In this document: piece after piece, positions 33,337 through 42,164 of the stretch | Layout of the letters: each line of letters starts with the position of its first letter | How positions within the stretch are numbered: the stretch's first letter is position 1 | Source of the DNA: Candidatus Gottesmanbacteria bacterium | GTDB taxonomy: Bacteria > Patescibacteriota > Microgenomatia > UBA10105 | Length of the DNA stretch: 57,723 nucleotides | Reading direction: 5' to 3' | NCBI GenBank assembly: GCA_023245415.1 | Contig: JAHFKJ010000007.1 | Coordinates: 1 to 57,723 of the forward strand | Translations under genes and position numbers: made by a program | Notes under the pieces: model-generated | Told to the model about the DNA's origin: nothing | Database searches by the model: none | The model's input: only the letters and a program-made list of their open reading frames with translations

Positions 33337-33425
33337 GCAACATCCCAATATCCCACTTGGGAGGTGCTTGTCCCCCTCTGGCGGAGAATAGATAGGCCAC
33401 CTAAGAATATACGTATGCGATTAAA

Positions 33426-35216
33426 TCAACGTTTGGATTGAGCAGCAAACATAGATTCAAGTTCTTTGACCGATGTCGCATCTTCCGGCCGCTTGTCATC
33501 ACGAAAACGTTCAAGTCTGGGAAAGCGTAGCGCAAAACCGGCGAGCTTTACGCTTAAGGCTTTACCGCTTTTTGACGGTTCCATGACCCGTCCTGCGCTG
33601 TGAACGGCTGAACGCGTAATTTCGTCGCAGCTGACCTCAACAACTAACCCCGGCTTAAGCCAGACATCAGGGGTGAGTAATTTTTCCACATCATATTCCT
33701 GAGGTTTTTCTTTTGTTTCCAGCTTGTGTACTCGTTTATAAAACTCCCGAAACTGCTCATCGGTTAGCCCTGTGCCAATTTTGGAAATTGTAACGTACTT
33801 TTCTTGCTTCAAGTCATAGACGCCGGTCAAAAACTGGCCGACGCCAAAATTAGTCCGTTTTCCCTCACCTTTGGTATACCCCATCACAAGTACGTCTACG
33901 GTATCCATAAGTTTTTTGCTCATCGCCTTTTTAAACTTGATCCAGCTCCATCCGCGCATACCGGCTTCATACAGCCCGTCCAATTTTTTAGCAATAATGC
34001 CTTCGAAATGTTTTCTTATCGAGTCATCAAATACCTCTTCGATCTTTTCATCTGTACTCACAAGTTCTTCCTGGGCGTAAACAATGGTGCTACCAGATTT
34101 AATCACGTCCTGCAATTGTTTTTTTCTTATCCTGTAGGGCTCATCCAGCAAACTTTTGCCATCGATATAAAGAATTTCAAAGGCAAATAATTTAACCGGA
34201 ATTTCAGCTGCCTTTGATTGGATGTCATATTTACGCTTCCTTTGCATGGTTTCCTGAAAGGGAACAAAGACACCTGTTTCGGGGTTGTAGGCTACAATCT
34301 CACCTTCAAAAATCGCCGAATCTGTAGTAATCTGCTTCTTGATCGCTTCACAAATGTCCGGAAACATCTTCGTCATATCTTCCAAATTCCGCGAAAATAA
34401 CTTAATATAATTACTTTTTGAATTTTTAATTCTTTTATAATGAGCTTGCACCCGAAGTCCATCATATTTATATTCCACCGCGCACTGACCGATCTTTTCG
34501 ATAATCTCATGAGCAGAGCTCAACCTATTGGCCCGGGCCATCATGATCGGTGTTCCGGGATTGGGTTTAATATGTGAAAGTCCAGCAATTCCTTTTGCCT
34601 TAACCGTTTCGGCAACAAAAGCCAAATCTGGACGAACATTGTAAGCCTTCTCTAATCTTTCCTTTTCACCCTTACTGCCAACGAGCATCCAGGATAACCC
34701 ATCCAACATCGTCATATCAGAAAATCCCAGACGCAATTTCGCAAGGACTATTCTGACGATATATCGAGCTGATAAACTGTCAACGCTTTTTATGATTTCT
34801 GCCAGCAGTTTAATCTTTTCATCCTGTGATCCTTCACCGGTTGTACTTGCCATTTTGTGCAGTAACGCAAATATGTCAATGACAGTTGTATTTTTGTTTA
34901 TTCTTAATTCTTTATTCTTCACTCTTAATTCCTCGACGGTAAATCCTAAATCCCCTGTCAGCTTAAAAACCTTGGTTACATCCCCAATACTCGCATTTAA
35001 CGCTTCTCCTATTGCCCGGATCACCATTTTATCCGCCATTCCAAATTCCAGAGATTCATATAAAGGCACTACTCTGCCCTGAAGTAAATAGCAAATCTTC
35101 CCAATCGTATCCTGTTCTGCTGCTTTAAATAGAAGCGAGAGCACCACCGTCATTTCGTTGCGGGAAGTGATTTTTTCTAAATTAGCAAAGTACTCGGCAA
35201 GTTTTGCAAATTTCAT
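33426..35216 (-). CDS. lig: ATP-dependent DNA ligase (archaeal type)
   Basis: 596 aa. An N-terminal helical DNA-binding domain precedes the nucleotidyltransferase core with motif I VEYKYDGLRVQAH (Lys adenylation), then LFSRNLEDMTKMFPD, FEGEIVAY, EGIIAKKLDGLYEAG and WIKFKK, and an OB-fold end. It seals nicks using ATP. Family IV ligases of this length are typical of archaea; bacteria use an NAD-dependent LigA, so this is an acquired or additional repair ligase. A low-complexity insert (TTCTTAATTCTTTATTC type) sits at residues about 94-107. Confidence 0.93.
   Translation of the reverse strand: MKFAKLAEYFANLEKITSRNEMTVVLSLLFKAAEQDTIGKICYLLQGRVVPLYESLEFGMADKMVIRAIGEALNASIGDVTKVFKLTGDLGFTVEELRVKNKELRINKNTTVIDIFALLHKMASTTGEGSQDEKIKLLAEIIKSVDSLSARYIVRIVLAKLRLGFSDMTMLDGLSWMLVGSKGEKERLEKAYNVRPDLAFVAETVKAKGIAGLSHIKPNPGTPIMMARANRLSSAHEIIEKIGQCAVEYKYDGLRVQAHYKRIKNSKSNYIKLFSRNLEDMTKMFPDICEAIKKQITTDSAIFEGEIVAYNPETGVFVPFQETMQRKRKYDIQSKAAEIPVKLFAFEILYIDGKSLLDEPYRIRKKQLQDVIKSGSTIVYAQEELVSTDEKIEEVFDDSIRKHFEGIIAKKLDGLYEAGMRGWSWIKFKKAMSKKLMDTVDVLVMGYTKGEGKRTNFGVGQFLTGVYDLKQEKYVTISKIGTGLTDEQFREFYKRVHKLETKEKPQEYDVEKLLTPDVWLKPGLVVEVSCDEITRSAVHSAGRVMEPSKSGKALSVKLAGFALRFPRLERFRDDKRPEDATSVKELESMFAAQSKR
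34891..34935 (-). repeat. in-frame low-complexity insert in the ligase gene
   Basis: TTATTCTTAATTCTTTATTC then TTCACTCTTAATTC: short direct repeats translated as ELRVKNKELRINKN in the N-terminal helical domain, between TGDLGFTVE and TTVIDIFALL. Confidence 0.5.
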
Positions 35217-35269
35217 GAAGATTATTTTTATTGTTCAATCCGCCCGAGAAGGATCGAAGATTATACAGT

Positions 35270-35312
35270 AGATATTCTTAATATCTTAATATCTTTGTAT
35301 CCTAATATCTAG
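35270..35312. repeat. AT-rich palindromic repeat (intergenic, one arm)
   Basis: ATATTCTTAATATCTTAATA then TCTTTGTATCCTAATATC, upstream of the ligase gene and downstream of the Fic gene. Same family as 28100-28190. Confidence 0.5.
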
Positions 35313-35319
35313 TAATTCC

Positions 35320-36435
35320 CTAAGATCTCAATACATAGCGTGCGCCTTTTGTGATGCCTTCCTTGACTATTATGCCTTTCTCAACCAGATCTTTCAACTC
35401 CCTCAGCACCGTATCTTCAGAAACCATCGGAAATAATTCAAAGAAGGCTTTATTTTGTAAGAATCCGGTATGCTGCAGATATTCCACAAGTTTTATCTGC
35501 CGTGGCGTCAGCTGCAGCTGCTGACCGCCAAGCTCTTCTTTAAGCTTGACATCCCGGGAAAGCGACAACACTTTTTCTTTAACACGCGTCAGTTCAATCG
35601 CCAAACCTTCACTAAAATAACCCAACCATTCGGTTAGGTCGCCCATATTTCGGGTCACACTTTGCAGCGCCTCATAATAATGTCCGGGCTCGTGATCATA
35701 AAATTCTTCGAGAGCGAAAAATTTCTTCGTATCATATCCATCTAAAAATAAGGTTAAGGTTGCCACAGCCCGGGCTACACGGCCATTTCCGTCAATAAAC
35801 GGATGGATCCGTACCAGTTCATAATGCGCAATTCCGGCCTTCATCACCGGGTGAACTGTATCGGATGAGGTCGTATTTAAGTAATCCAAAAAAGCCCGGG
35901 TCTGGAAAGGAACTTCGATCGCCGGCGGAGGCCGAAACGTAATTTCCCCAGTAAGGCTATTTTTTACGACTACCTGAGTCACACGATATGTTCCGCCATG
36001 AGGCACATCTAGAATCTTTTCGACAATCAAATTGTGAAGGTACAATATCACTTCCTCTGTTATCTTTTTATGAGCCCGGCCGATAATTTCCCGCGTTTTT
36101 ATATCTTCAATATTATCTACCACATCGCCTTGAGATTGGGGTTGAGAAAACCGGTTTAAAAAATCCAATACCCGGCGGTAATTGAGCACTTCCTGTATAT
36201 CCCGATCCCGTCCCACCACTTCCTGACCTGCCACAACTTTCGCCGCTTCGGTATAATTGAGTTCATTGCCTTCGATATGCGTCCCGTGATGCACCGTACG
36301 AATGATCGCCTCTTCCCGAAATTTCTCCTCCCATGCCGGCACCAGAGGCGCATTCATAATCACTTCCCGCGCCGCCTCTAGAACTCCAATATTCTTGAGA
36401 ATTTTATTTGTTATAGTAAATTTTGGAGTATACAT
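35320..36435 (-). CDS. Fic-family AMP transferase with C-terminal winged helix
   Basis: 371 aa. The Fic core motif HPFIDGNGRVARA is complete, with catalytic His and the phosphate-binding Asn-Gly-Arg. The N-terminal region has HGTHIEGNELN, matching the inhibitory-helix [ST]xxxE[GN] pattern, so it is probably a self-inhibited class II Fic protein. The last 70 residues look like a winged helix (LTPRQIKLVEYL, SEDTVLRELKDLVEKGIIVK). It may modify a partner by AMP transfer and regulate its own gene. Confidence 0.88.
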   Translation of the reverse strand: MYTPKFTITNKILKNIGVLEAAREVIMNAPLVPAWEEKFREEAIIRTVHHGTHIEGNELNYTEAAKVVAGQEVVGRDRDIQEVLNYRRVLDFLNRFSQPQSQGDVVDNIEDIKTREIIGRAHKKITEEVILYLHNLIVEKILDVPHGGTYRVTQVVVKNSLTGEITFRPPPAIEVPFQTRAFLDYLNTTSSDTVHPVMKAGIAHYELVRIHPFIDGNGRVARAVATLTLFLDGYDTKKFFALEEFYDHEPGHYYEALQSVTRNMGDLTEWLGYFSEGLAIELTRVKEKVLSLSRDVKLKEELGGQQLQLTPRQIKLVEYLQHTGFLQNKAFFELFPMVSEDTVLRELKDLVEKGIIVKEGITKGARYVLRS

Positions 36436-36439
36436 AGTA

Positions 36440-36545
36440 ACAAGTGAAAAGTGATAAGTTTTTTAACTTGTCGCTTGCTCGCCTCGCTACGCGGACTTGT
36501 CTCGCTACGCGGACGAAGCGGGTTGCTTGTCACTTATTGCTTAAT
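36440..36545. repeat. intergenic direct/inverted low-complexity repeat
   Basis: AAGTGAAAAGTGATAAGTTT on the left, CTTGTCACTTATTGCTTAAT on the right and two TCGCTACGCGGAC units between them form a large imperfect hairpin. A piece of the same wording (CTTGTCGCTTGCCCGCC..TTATCACT) occurs inside fpg. Confidence 0.55.
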
Positions 36546-36591
36546 CTATTAACGCATTTTTCCCTCATGTAGTATACTATATGATGTAAAT

Positions 36592-36903
36592 ATGGCAACA
36601 CTAAACGTCACCAAACAAAAAAGTGTTACAGAAAATCTCAAAAAAGAACAGGCACAAATTACACTGGCGGTATTCAAACAAATGGTGGCTCTGGCAACCA
36701 GTGGTTTTGGCCTGGTTGCAGCTTTGGCCTGGAACAACGTAATTCAGGAGGTTGTAAATAATTATATCAAGCCTTATTTACCCAAAGGCAGTTCTTTATT
36801 TTCTTTATTTATATATGCAACTCTGATCACCACGTTAGCAGTAGTAGTGACGTATAATTTAGCCAGAGTTGTAAAAAAGCTGGAAAATATAGTTAGTAAT
36901 TAA
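36592..36903 (+). CDS. DUF5654-type membrane protein
   Basis: 103 aa. Residues 1-30 are charged and helical. Helix 1 (about 37-57) contains FGLVAALAWNNVIQ, the recognisable DUF5654 motif, and helix 2 is at about 72-92. Function unknown. A TATGAT box lies 6 nt before the ATG. Confidence 0.8.
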   Translation: MATLNVTKQKSVTENLKKEQAQITLAVFKQMVALATSGFGLVAALAWNNVIQEVVNNYIKPYLPKGSSLFSLFIYATLITTLAVVVTYNLARVVKKLENIVSN

Positions 36904-36912
36904 AAGATCTAG

Positions 36913-37920
36913 TTATATACTTATCAATAACTCTTTCATTACCCGGGGAATTTCATCGACTAAATCCGAAGCGTTGAAAAAAGGACCAACACTCTTATAT
37001 AAAGAATCACCAGCTTGTTTGTTAATAAAAGCTCCGGCAATTGTTGCCAAATAGGGATCATTTTTAGTGGCCAGTGCCCCGATCAGTCCTGCCAGGACAT
37101 CACCTGTACCGCCTTTGGTCATCCCCGCATTTCCTCCGTTTATCTTGACACATTCACCCCGGTTGCAGATTTTACCACCGCTGCCTCCCCCGTTACAGGC
37201 TATATCAATCTGTCCTTTAACTAATATAATGCACTGAAAATGTTGTGCTAGAAGTTTAATTTTATCTTCAAACTTTTCCACCTCGCGCCCAACAAAACGT
37301 TCCATATTCGAAACTTTACTCCAAAGCAACTCAAATTCTCCTTGATGCGGAGTCAGAATCGCATTCTTAGGAATCAGTGCCACATCCATCATTTGCAATG
37401 CTCCGGCATCAATCACCCACTGTTTATGCGGAAATTTGTGGAGTAAATAATTGATTAACGCTTCGGTTTGTAAACCTTCGTCAGTAATTTCTTCGAGTTC
37501 TTTTAAGTTTTGAATTGTAAAATGCAATTTTCCCGCCTTCACTTGATTTATAGGATTAGCCCGATCCCGCTTTGGCGGTGATGATTTTTGACTTTTGATT
37601 TTTGATTTCTCTGTGCGCACCATTCCCGGCCCGATCAAAATACAGTCATCCTCTTCAATGTATGATTCAATCTCAGTCCGTGGCACCACTATCCCGTCGC
37701 GAAATTCTTCCTTTTGCCTCAACACCAACTCATTATTTTCCGGCACTGAGCTGTAATGGACTAAATCCACAATTCTCGATGCCACCTTTAACGCCCAGAG
37801 ACTAGCTGCATGGAACAAATGCGACCCGCCAATGATTAAAAGCCGCCCATTCTGGCCTTTATGGGAGTCAGGTGGTGGTAAGTAGAGTGATTTCAGATCA
37901 TTTGTTGTGATAGTCTTCAT
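36913..37920 (-). CDS. nnrD: ADP/ATP-dependent NAD(P)H-hydrate dehydratase
   Basis: 335 aa, the C-terminal YjeF (ribokinase-like) domain alone; the NnrE epimerase part is absent. GRLLIIGGSHLFHAASLWAL, DAGALQMM, LTPHQGEF, and GGNAGMTKGGTGDVLAGLIG (phosphate loop with catalytic Asp) are clear. It repairs hydrated NAD(P)H. A basic low-complexity insert occupies about residues 102-127. Confidence 0.92.
   Translation of the reverse strand: MKTITTNDLKSLYLPPPDSHKGQNGRLLIIGGSHLFHAASLWALKVASRIVDLVHYSSVPENNELVLRQKEEFRDGIVVPRTEIESYIEEDDCILIGPGMVRTEKSKIKSQKSSPPKRDRANPINQVKAGKLHFTIQNLKELEEITDEGLQTEALINYLLHKFPHKQWVIDAGALQMMDVALIPKNAILTPHQGEFELLWSKVSNMERFVGREVEKFEDKIKLLAQHFQCIILVKGQIDIACNGGGSGGKICNRGECVKINGGNAGMTKGGTGDVLAGLIGALATKNDPYLATIAGAFINKQAGDSLYKSVGPFFNASDLVDEIPRVMKELLISI
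37535..37617 (-). repeat. in-frame low-complexity insert in nnrD
   Basis: TTTTTGACTTTTGATTTTTG repeats (37580-37605) next to CCCGATCCCGCTTTGGCGG. Translated as KSKIKSQKSSPPKRDRANPI, where relatives go straight from the GPG-M loop to the next helix. Confidence 0.55.
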
Positions 37921-37928
37921 AACTACCC

Positions 37929-38316
37929 TGTCATTGCGAGGCGTTTTATCAACGCCGAAGCAATCTCTATTTGATTAAATCTTCATACAAGTCTTTCCAA
38001 GTCGGATTTAGTTGATTAATCAAGTCAATCTTCTTTTGACGTGACCCTGCTTTTATTTGTTTTTCTCTTTTAAGTGCTTCTAAAATCTCATTAGATTCCT
38101 CAAAATAAACTATTTTAGATACGTTATATTTTGCTGTAAATCCAGCAAGTGTTTTAGTTTTATGTTGATAACATCTCTTGATTAAATTATTAGTTACACC
38201 AGTATATAGAACAGTATTCGCTTTATTAGTTGCTATATAGACAAAATATTGTTTGTTTTGCATTTAGATTGCCAAGTCGGGATGTACTATCTGGTACATC
38301 CCTCCTCGCAATGACA
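37929..38316. mobile_element. putative mobile unit: GIY-YIG gene inside TGTCATTGCGAGG inverted repeats
   Basis: Outer arms TGTCATTGCGAGG (37929-37941) and CCTCGCAATGACA (38304-38316). Inner arms GCAATCT (37960-37966) and AGATTGC (38266-38272). Each end also has its own hairpin (GGCGTT..AACGCC, GATGTAC..GTACATC). The ORF fills the space between the inner arms almost exactly. Confidence 0.65.
37967..38263 (-). CDS. GIY-YIG nuclease-superfamily protein (UvrC N-terminal-like)
   Basis: 98 aa, a stand-alone GIY-YIG domain. YFVYIATNKANTVLYTGVTN contains the Tyr pair (here VYI...YTG), then LIKRCYQHK with the catalytic Arg, and KYNVSKIVYFEESNEILEAL with the metal-binding Glu. Such single-domain proteins are frequent in CPR and Bacteroidetes and often linked to repeats. 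Here it lies within inverted repeats, suggesting it helps the unit to spread (inference). Confidence 0.9.
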   Translation of the reverse strand: MQNKQYFVYIATNKANTVLYTGVTNNLIKRCYQHKTKTLAGFTAKYNVSKIVYFEESNEILEALKREKQIKAGSRQKKIDLINQLNPTWKDLYEDLIK

Positions 38317-38324
38317 ATTATAAA

Positions 38325-39434
38325 TTACTTTCTTAATTCTATCATTTGTGCATTATTTACCAAACCCTCAGGTAAAAAATGTCGATCAGTAGTCGTTAGT
38401 ATGGTTTGTTGTTTTGACATGACGCGAAATACTTCTTCCCTATGCTCATGATCCAGTTCAGAAAAAATATCGTCTAACAGTAATACCGGTCGTTCGCCAG
38501 ATATTTTTTCAATATAATCTAATTCTGCCAGTTTCAGCCACAGAATTGCGAGCCTCTGTTCTCCGCGTGAACCAAATGTTGCTAAATCCCGATTATGTTC
38601 AAAAAATTGAAAATCGTCCCGGTGTGGACCCACAAGAGTAGTTGCAGAAGCTACTTCCGCCTGCGCGTATTGCTTCAATCTCTCCTCGGAAATAAGACTT
38701 AAATTGTAATACAGGCGATACTGGCCAAACGGTTTTGCACTTGCATTTATCCCGGCTATAAATTTTTCACGCCTGCGCGTCAGATAATTTCCGTCTTTAA
38801 TCAACAGCTGGTCCCAGAAAAAAAGCTGAGTCCGGGAAGCCTGTCCTTCACGAATAAATTCCAATACTTTGTTGCGCTGACGGATACCTTTTTCGTAAGA
38901 AGTCAAAGACCGACGATACTCGAAATCTACTTGAACTAGAACAAAATCCAGATACCGTCTCTTAAGTGTTGGCGGACCAATCACGAGTTCCAAATCTTCA
39001 GGCCAGAAAAGCACAGCCTTGAATTTTCCTATAAAATCATTTGGCCGTTTAATTACGCTATTTACTAAAAACCGCTTCAAAGGTGCTTTCTGTCCACCTG
39101 CTTCCCCACCCGTTAACATAATTTCTAATTCTATCTGGTCCTTAAGATTTTCAGCCAAAGGCTGATCTCCTCCCAAGGCGGATGCGCCTCGGGTGTACGT
39201 CTTGGGCGGAGTGATTTTAGATTTAATTCTAGCTATCTCACTCTCCCATCGTATTACTTCGCTGTCTTTATCTGCACGAAAACTTTTGCCTACTGCAAGT
39301 AAATAAACGGCTTCCAAAAGATTTGTTTTTCCTGACGTGTTGGGACCTAAAAATACAGTTATTAGGGGTGAAAATGAAAAAGTGGTTTTTTTGTAACTGC
39401 GGAAATTTTGTAGCGTTAAAGTTGCAAGCGTCAT
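38325..39434 (-). CDS. recF: DNA replication/repair protein RecF
   Basis: 369 aa. TLQNFRSYKKTTFSFSPLIT, Walker A FLGPNTSGKTNLLEAV, the long coiled middle, an SMC-type signature (FGSRGEQRLAILWLKLAEL) and Walker B PVLLLDDIFSELD. It loads RecA at single-strand gaps. A GC-rich hairpin insert lies at about residues 68-95. The ATG overlaps the stop of the upstream ATPase gene. Confidence 0.94.
   Translation of the reverse strand: MTLATLTLQNFRSYKKTTFSFSPLITVFLGPNTSGKTNLLEAVYLLAVGKSFRADKDSEVIRWESEIARIKSKITPPKTYTRGASALGGDQPLAENLKDQIELEIMLTGGEAGGQKAPLKRFLVNSVIKRPNDFIGKFKAVLFWPEDLELVIGPPTLKRRYLDFVLVQVDFEYRRSLTSYEKGIRQRNKVLEFIREGQASRTQLFFWDQLLIKDGNYLTRRREKFIAGINASAKPFGQYRLYYNLSLISEERLKQYAQAEVASATTLVGPHRDDFQFFEHNRDLATFGSRGEQRLAILWLKLAELDYIEKISGERPVLLLDDIFSELDHEHREEVFRVMSKQQTILTTTDRHFLPEGLVNNAQMIELRK
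39148..39215 (-). repeat. in-frame GC-rich hairpin insert in recF
   Basis: Nested hairpins: CAGCC-aaa-GGCTG (39152-39164) and CTCCTCCCAAG ... CTTGGGCGGAG (39167-39211). Translated as ITPPKTYTRGASALGGDQPL, where RecF proteins normally have a short turn. Confidence 0.6.
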
Positions 39435-40684
39435 GCCAATCGTGTGACAATTTTCGTATTAAAAAAGGGGATAAAATAGACATGGCTAGATTCAAAGTTT
39501 TTTTCCATAGGCTGACCTAGATGAATGATATAAGCTTTTAGCGGCTTATATCTGTGCAGGAAAGATCTGAATGAACGACTGATTTCTGGCAATTTTAATT
39601 GAGTGAATTTTACTTCGATGGGGATAACTGCATTTACCACATCAAGAACGAAATCTACCTCGGCTTTGTCTTGTGTCCTCCAGAAATGGAGGCGCGAAGG
39701 TGGTTGGAGATATTCTTTGAGAAGCAGGAAGATAAAGTTCTCAAAATGAAATCCGCCTGACATATTAAGTGCAGCTGTACCAAATTGTCTTTGAGCATAA
39801 TTCTTCATGCCCAAATCACCAAAGTAGATCACCGGAGTTTTGGTAATTTCTTTACGAATATTTTTATAGTATGGAGTAACTCGATCCACAATAAACGTTT
39901 TTTCCAGATACCAAAGATAATTCTGTACCGTTTTAATCGAAATCCCCAGGGTAGAAGATAATTCAGAGATATTTACCAGATTGCCTGTTTGAGAGGCTAA
40001 AACACGAACTAAACTCGTGAAACTTTCAGTCTTTTGGACGTTCAAAAGATAGGCGATATCTTTTTCCAGGTAGCTTTGGTAAATGTCTTTAATAGTTTCA
40101 GTCTTATCATCTAAAGTTTGCGCTAATATTACTTTAGGATATCCGCCGAAATTGAGATATTCATTCAATAAATTTTGTGTTTGATCTGAAAAAAGGGTAA
40201 AAAAATCTGGAAGTCGATCTTCATACTTATAATCTGTTTTGAAGTTTACAAATTCGAAAAATGAAAGTGTAGTTAGTTCAAACAGCCTCTTTCTTCCCGC
40301 TAAAGATTCCTGCACTTTTTCTTTTAACTCAACGCTACCGGAACCAGAGATAATAAGTTTATAAGGCAAACCTCTGTCATATAAACCTTTTAAAAAAAGA
40401 CCTGCATTTTCTTTTCGTTGAATTTCGTCAATGAAAACATACCCTTTTTCCTCTCCTAGTTGCAGTTTAATTCGATTTAAAAGTGTAACCTGAGACTTAA
40501 ACATTGGCCCGTCGCTATCATTATCAAGACTTAAGAAAAGCGTGTTTTCACCCAATTTTGAGAGTTCATCTTGAAGTTGACGCATGAGCGTTGTTTTACC
40601 AGCCTGTCTGGGTCCAATAATGAGAGATATTTCTGGATTTGTCAGATGTGACTTAAGAATAGGAAAGAGAGATCTACGAATCAT
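39431..40684 (-). CDS. AAA ATPase with DUF4143 nuclease-like domain
   Basis: 417 aa. Walker A LIIGPRQAGKTTLMRQL, Walker B YVFIDEIQR, and sensor ISGSGSVELKEKVQESLAGR. A DUF4143 region follows (GGYPKVILA, LSSTLGISIKTVQNYLWYLE, FHFENFIFLLLKEYL, then FWRTQDKAEVDFVL). The last segment has the Asp and the E-x-K-like IPIEVKF of PD-(D/E)XK nucleases. Role unknown. A TATAAT box (minus strand 40696-40691) lies 6 nt before the ATG. Confidence 0.9.
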   Translation of the reverse strand: MIRRSLFPILKSHLTNPEISLIIGPRQAGKTTLMRQLQDELSKLGENTLFLSLDNDSDGPMFKSQVTLLNRIKLQLGEEKGYVFIDEIQRKENAGLFLKGLYDRGLPYKLIISGSGSVELKEKVQESLAGRKRLFELTTLSFFEFVNFKTDYKYEDRLPDFFTLFSDQTQNLLNEYLNFGGYPKVILAQTLDDKTETIKDIYQSYLEKDIAYLLNVQKTESFTSLVRVLASQTGNLVNISELSSTLGISIKTVQNYLWYLEKTFIVDRVTPYYKNIRKEITKTPVIYFGDLGMKNYAQRQFGTAALNMSGGFHFENFIFLLLKEYLQPPSRLHFWRTQDKAEVDFVLDVVNAVIPIEVKFTQLKLPEISRSFRSFLHRYKPLKAYIIHLGQPMEKNFESSHVYFIPFFNTKIVTRLA

Positions 40685-40777
40685 ATATATATTATAACCC
40701 GATAAAATAGAATGTCAAATACCTAAATTATCGTGTTTACTGCCTAGCTTAGTTTGACTAATTGAGACTGGTACTCT

Positions 40778-42106
40778 CTATTTTTCGAGTAGGAATGAGG
40801 TGTCAAGCGCCCCAGGAAGCCGCGGCCACCAGCAAGGTTTAAGCTTCAACTCATGTTCTTTCCACAAATTTTCCCATCTCGCCACGTCCAATACCGATAC
40901 GTGCGACAAGTCTGTTCCATGCAGATGTCGCAGGAGCCAATTTTCTGTCGTGTAAATTTTGTGTAAAATCCGCTTCTTGGATACTCGCGTACACTCATCG
41001 ATGGCCCCAGGCAAATCGTCCTGATGAATGTGCTCCAGTACGTCAACCGTCACCACCAGATCAAAAGAATTTTCTTTATAGGGGATACTGCGAATGTCCC
41101 CCTGTTTTAAGAAAGGTTTTACTGCTGACAATGCAGACTCAAGTGCATATTCAGAAATTTCCAGGCCCCGGGCATCCACGCCCAACATCCTTAAAAAATG
41201 AACCGTATACCCCAAACCGCAGCCGACATCAAGAACTGTTTTCGGATTAAATACCAGTTTGATAAGGAGTGCTCGATATAAAGATCGCAATGGAACTGCA
41301 TTGCGAAAAATCTTTTTGCCATATTCACCCTTTGACCCGCGAAAGTATTCCCGATCATAAAATGCAGCATCAAGAGTAAGAGGTGCGATCACTGTCCCGA
41401 CGAATTTCTCCCCATCAATCGCATTTTCGAGGTTTTTTATATTTTTGCCGTTTAAAATAATTACGTTTAAACCTAGTGTTTTAGCTTTTTGCGTTGCTAC
41501 CGGATCAAATGGCGCGTTTAGACCGGGTATCCACTTATTGCCTACCAGTTTTTCAAAATTATCCCAGCTCATTTTATCTATGGCTTTGGCGTCTTTGTAT
41601 TTACGGGGATCCTTATCGTACACTTTGTCGATATTCGACAAATTTACTACCGTCTTCGACCCCTGCCCTTCAGCGACTAAAACCGCGCAAAAATCTGTCG
41701 ACCAGCCGGGTTTCCAGCCTGAACAGACAACTACCGGTTCATCTTTGATATCATACTGGCGGTCATAATGTTTGAAGATTCTCGGATATGCTATATCGCG
41801 AAACACGGTTCTGACAAGATGAGCATTTAAACGTGTAGAGTGAATCCCGAGCCAGTCTTTATCATCGAATGTAATTGTTTTCCCCACTACCCTACTCCCC
41901 GCTTCAATGTAATTACGAGCGGTTGCCCCTCCGCCACAGATAATAAAAAATCGCCGGTTGTGTGCGGCGATTTGGTTTCTGACAAATTTGCTAAACTCAA
42001 TCAAAAAATGAATATCAATGCCTCCATTGGGCACAATCAATGATCCGCCTAGGGAGAGGACGATAGTTTCTTTCTCACCCATATTTTTTCGCAAAAAATC
42101 CCGCAT
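40778..42106 (-). CDS. fusion of UMP-kinase-like amino-acid-kinase domain and SAM methyltransferase
   Basis: 442 aa. Residues about 10-245 are an archaeal-type UMP kinase fold: IVLSLGGSLIVPNGGID, ICGGGATARNYIEAG, VVVCSGWKPGWSTDFCAVLVAE, and NLSNIDKVYDKDP. Residues about 285-442 are a class I methyltransferase: VLDVGCGLGYTVHFLR (motif I), QGDIRSIPYKENSFDLVVTV and DVLEHI. The kinase would convert UMP to UDP. The target of the methyltransferase is unknown. The combination is unusual. Met9 (42082) is an alternative start. Confidence 0.85.
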   Translation of the reverse strand: MRDFLRKNMGEKETIVLSLGGSLIVPNGGIDIHFLIEFSKFVRNQIAAHNRRFFIICGGGATARNYIEAGSRVVGKTITFDDKDWLGIHSTRLNAHLVRTVFRDIAYPRIFKHYDRQYDIKDEPVVVCSGWKPGWSTDFCAVLVAEGQGSKTVVNLSNIDKVYDKDPRKYKDAKAIDKMSWDNFEKLVGNKWIPGLNAPFDPVATQKAKTLGLNVIILNGKNIKNLENAIDGEKFVGTVIAPLTLDAAFYDREYFRGSKGEYGKKIFRNAVPLRSLYRALLIKLVFNPKTVLDVGCGLGYTVHFLRMLGVDARGLEISEYALESALSAVKPFLKQGDIRSIPYKENSFDLVVTVDVLEHIHQDDLPGAIDECTRVSKKRILHKIYTTENWLLRHLHGTDLSHVSVLDVARWENLWKEHELKLKPCWWPRLPGALDTSFLLEK

Positions 42107-42164
42107 CTACGGGACTAGCTCGGATTTTAGCATTATATTCCGACTTGTCAACCAAAACCACACA

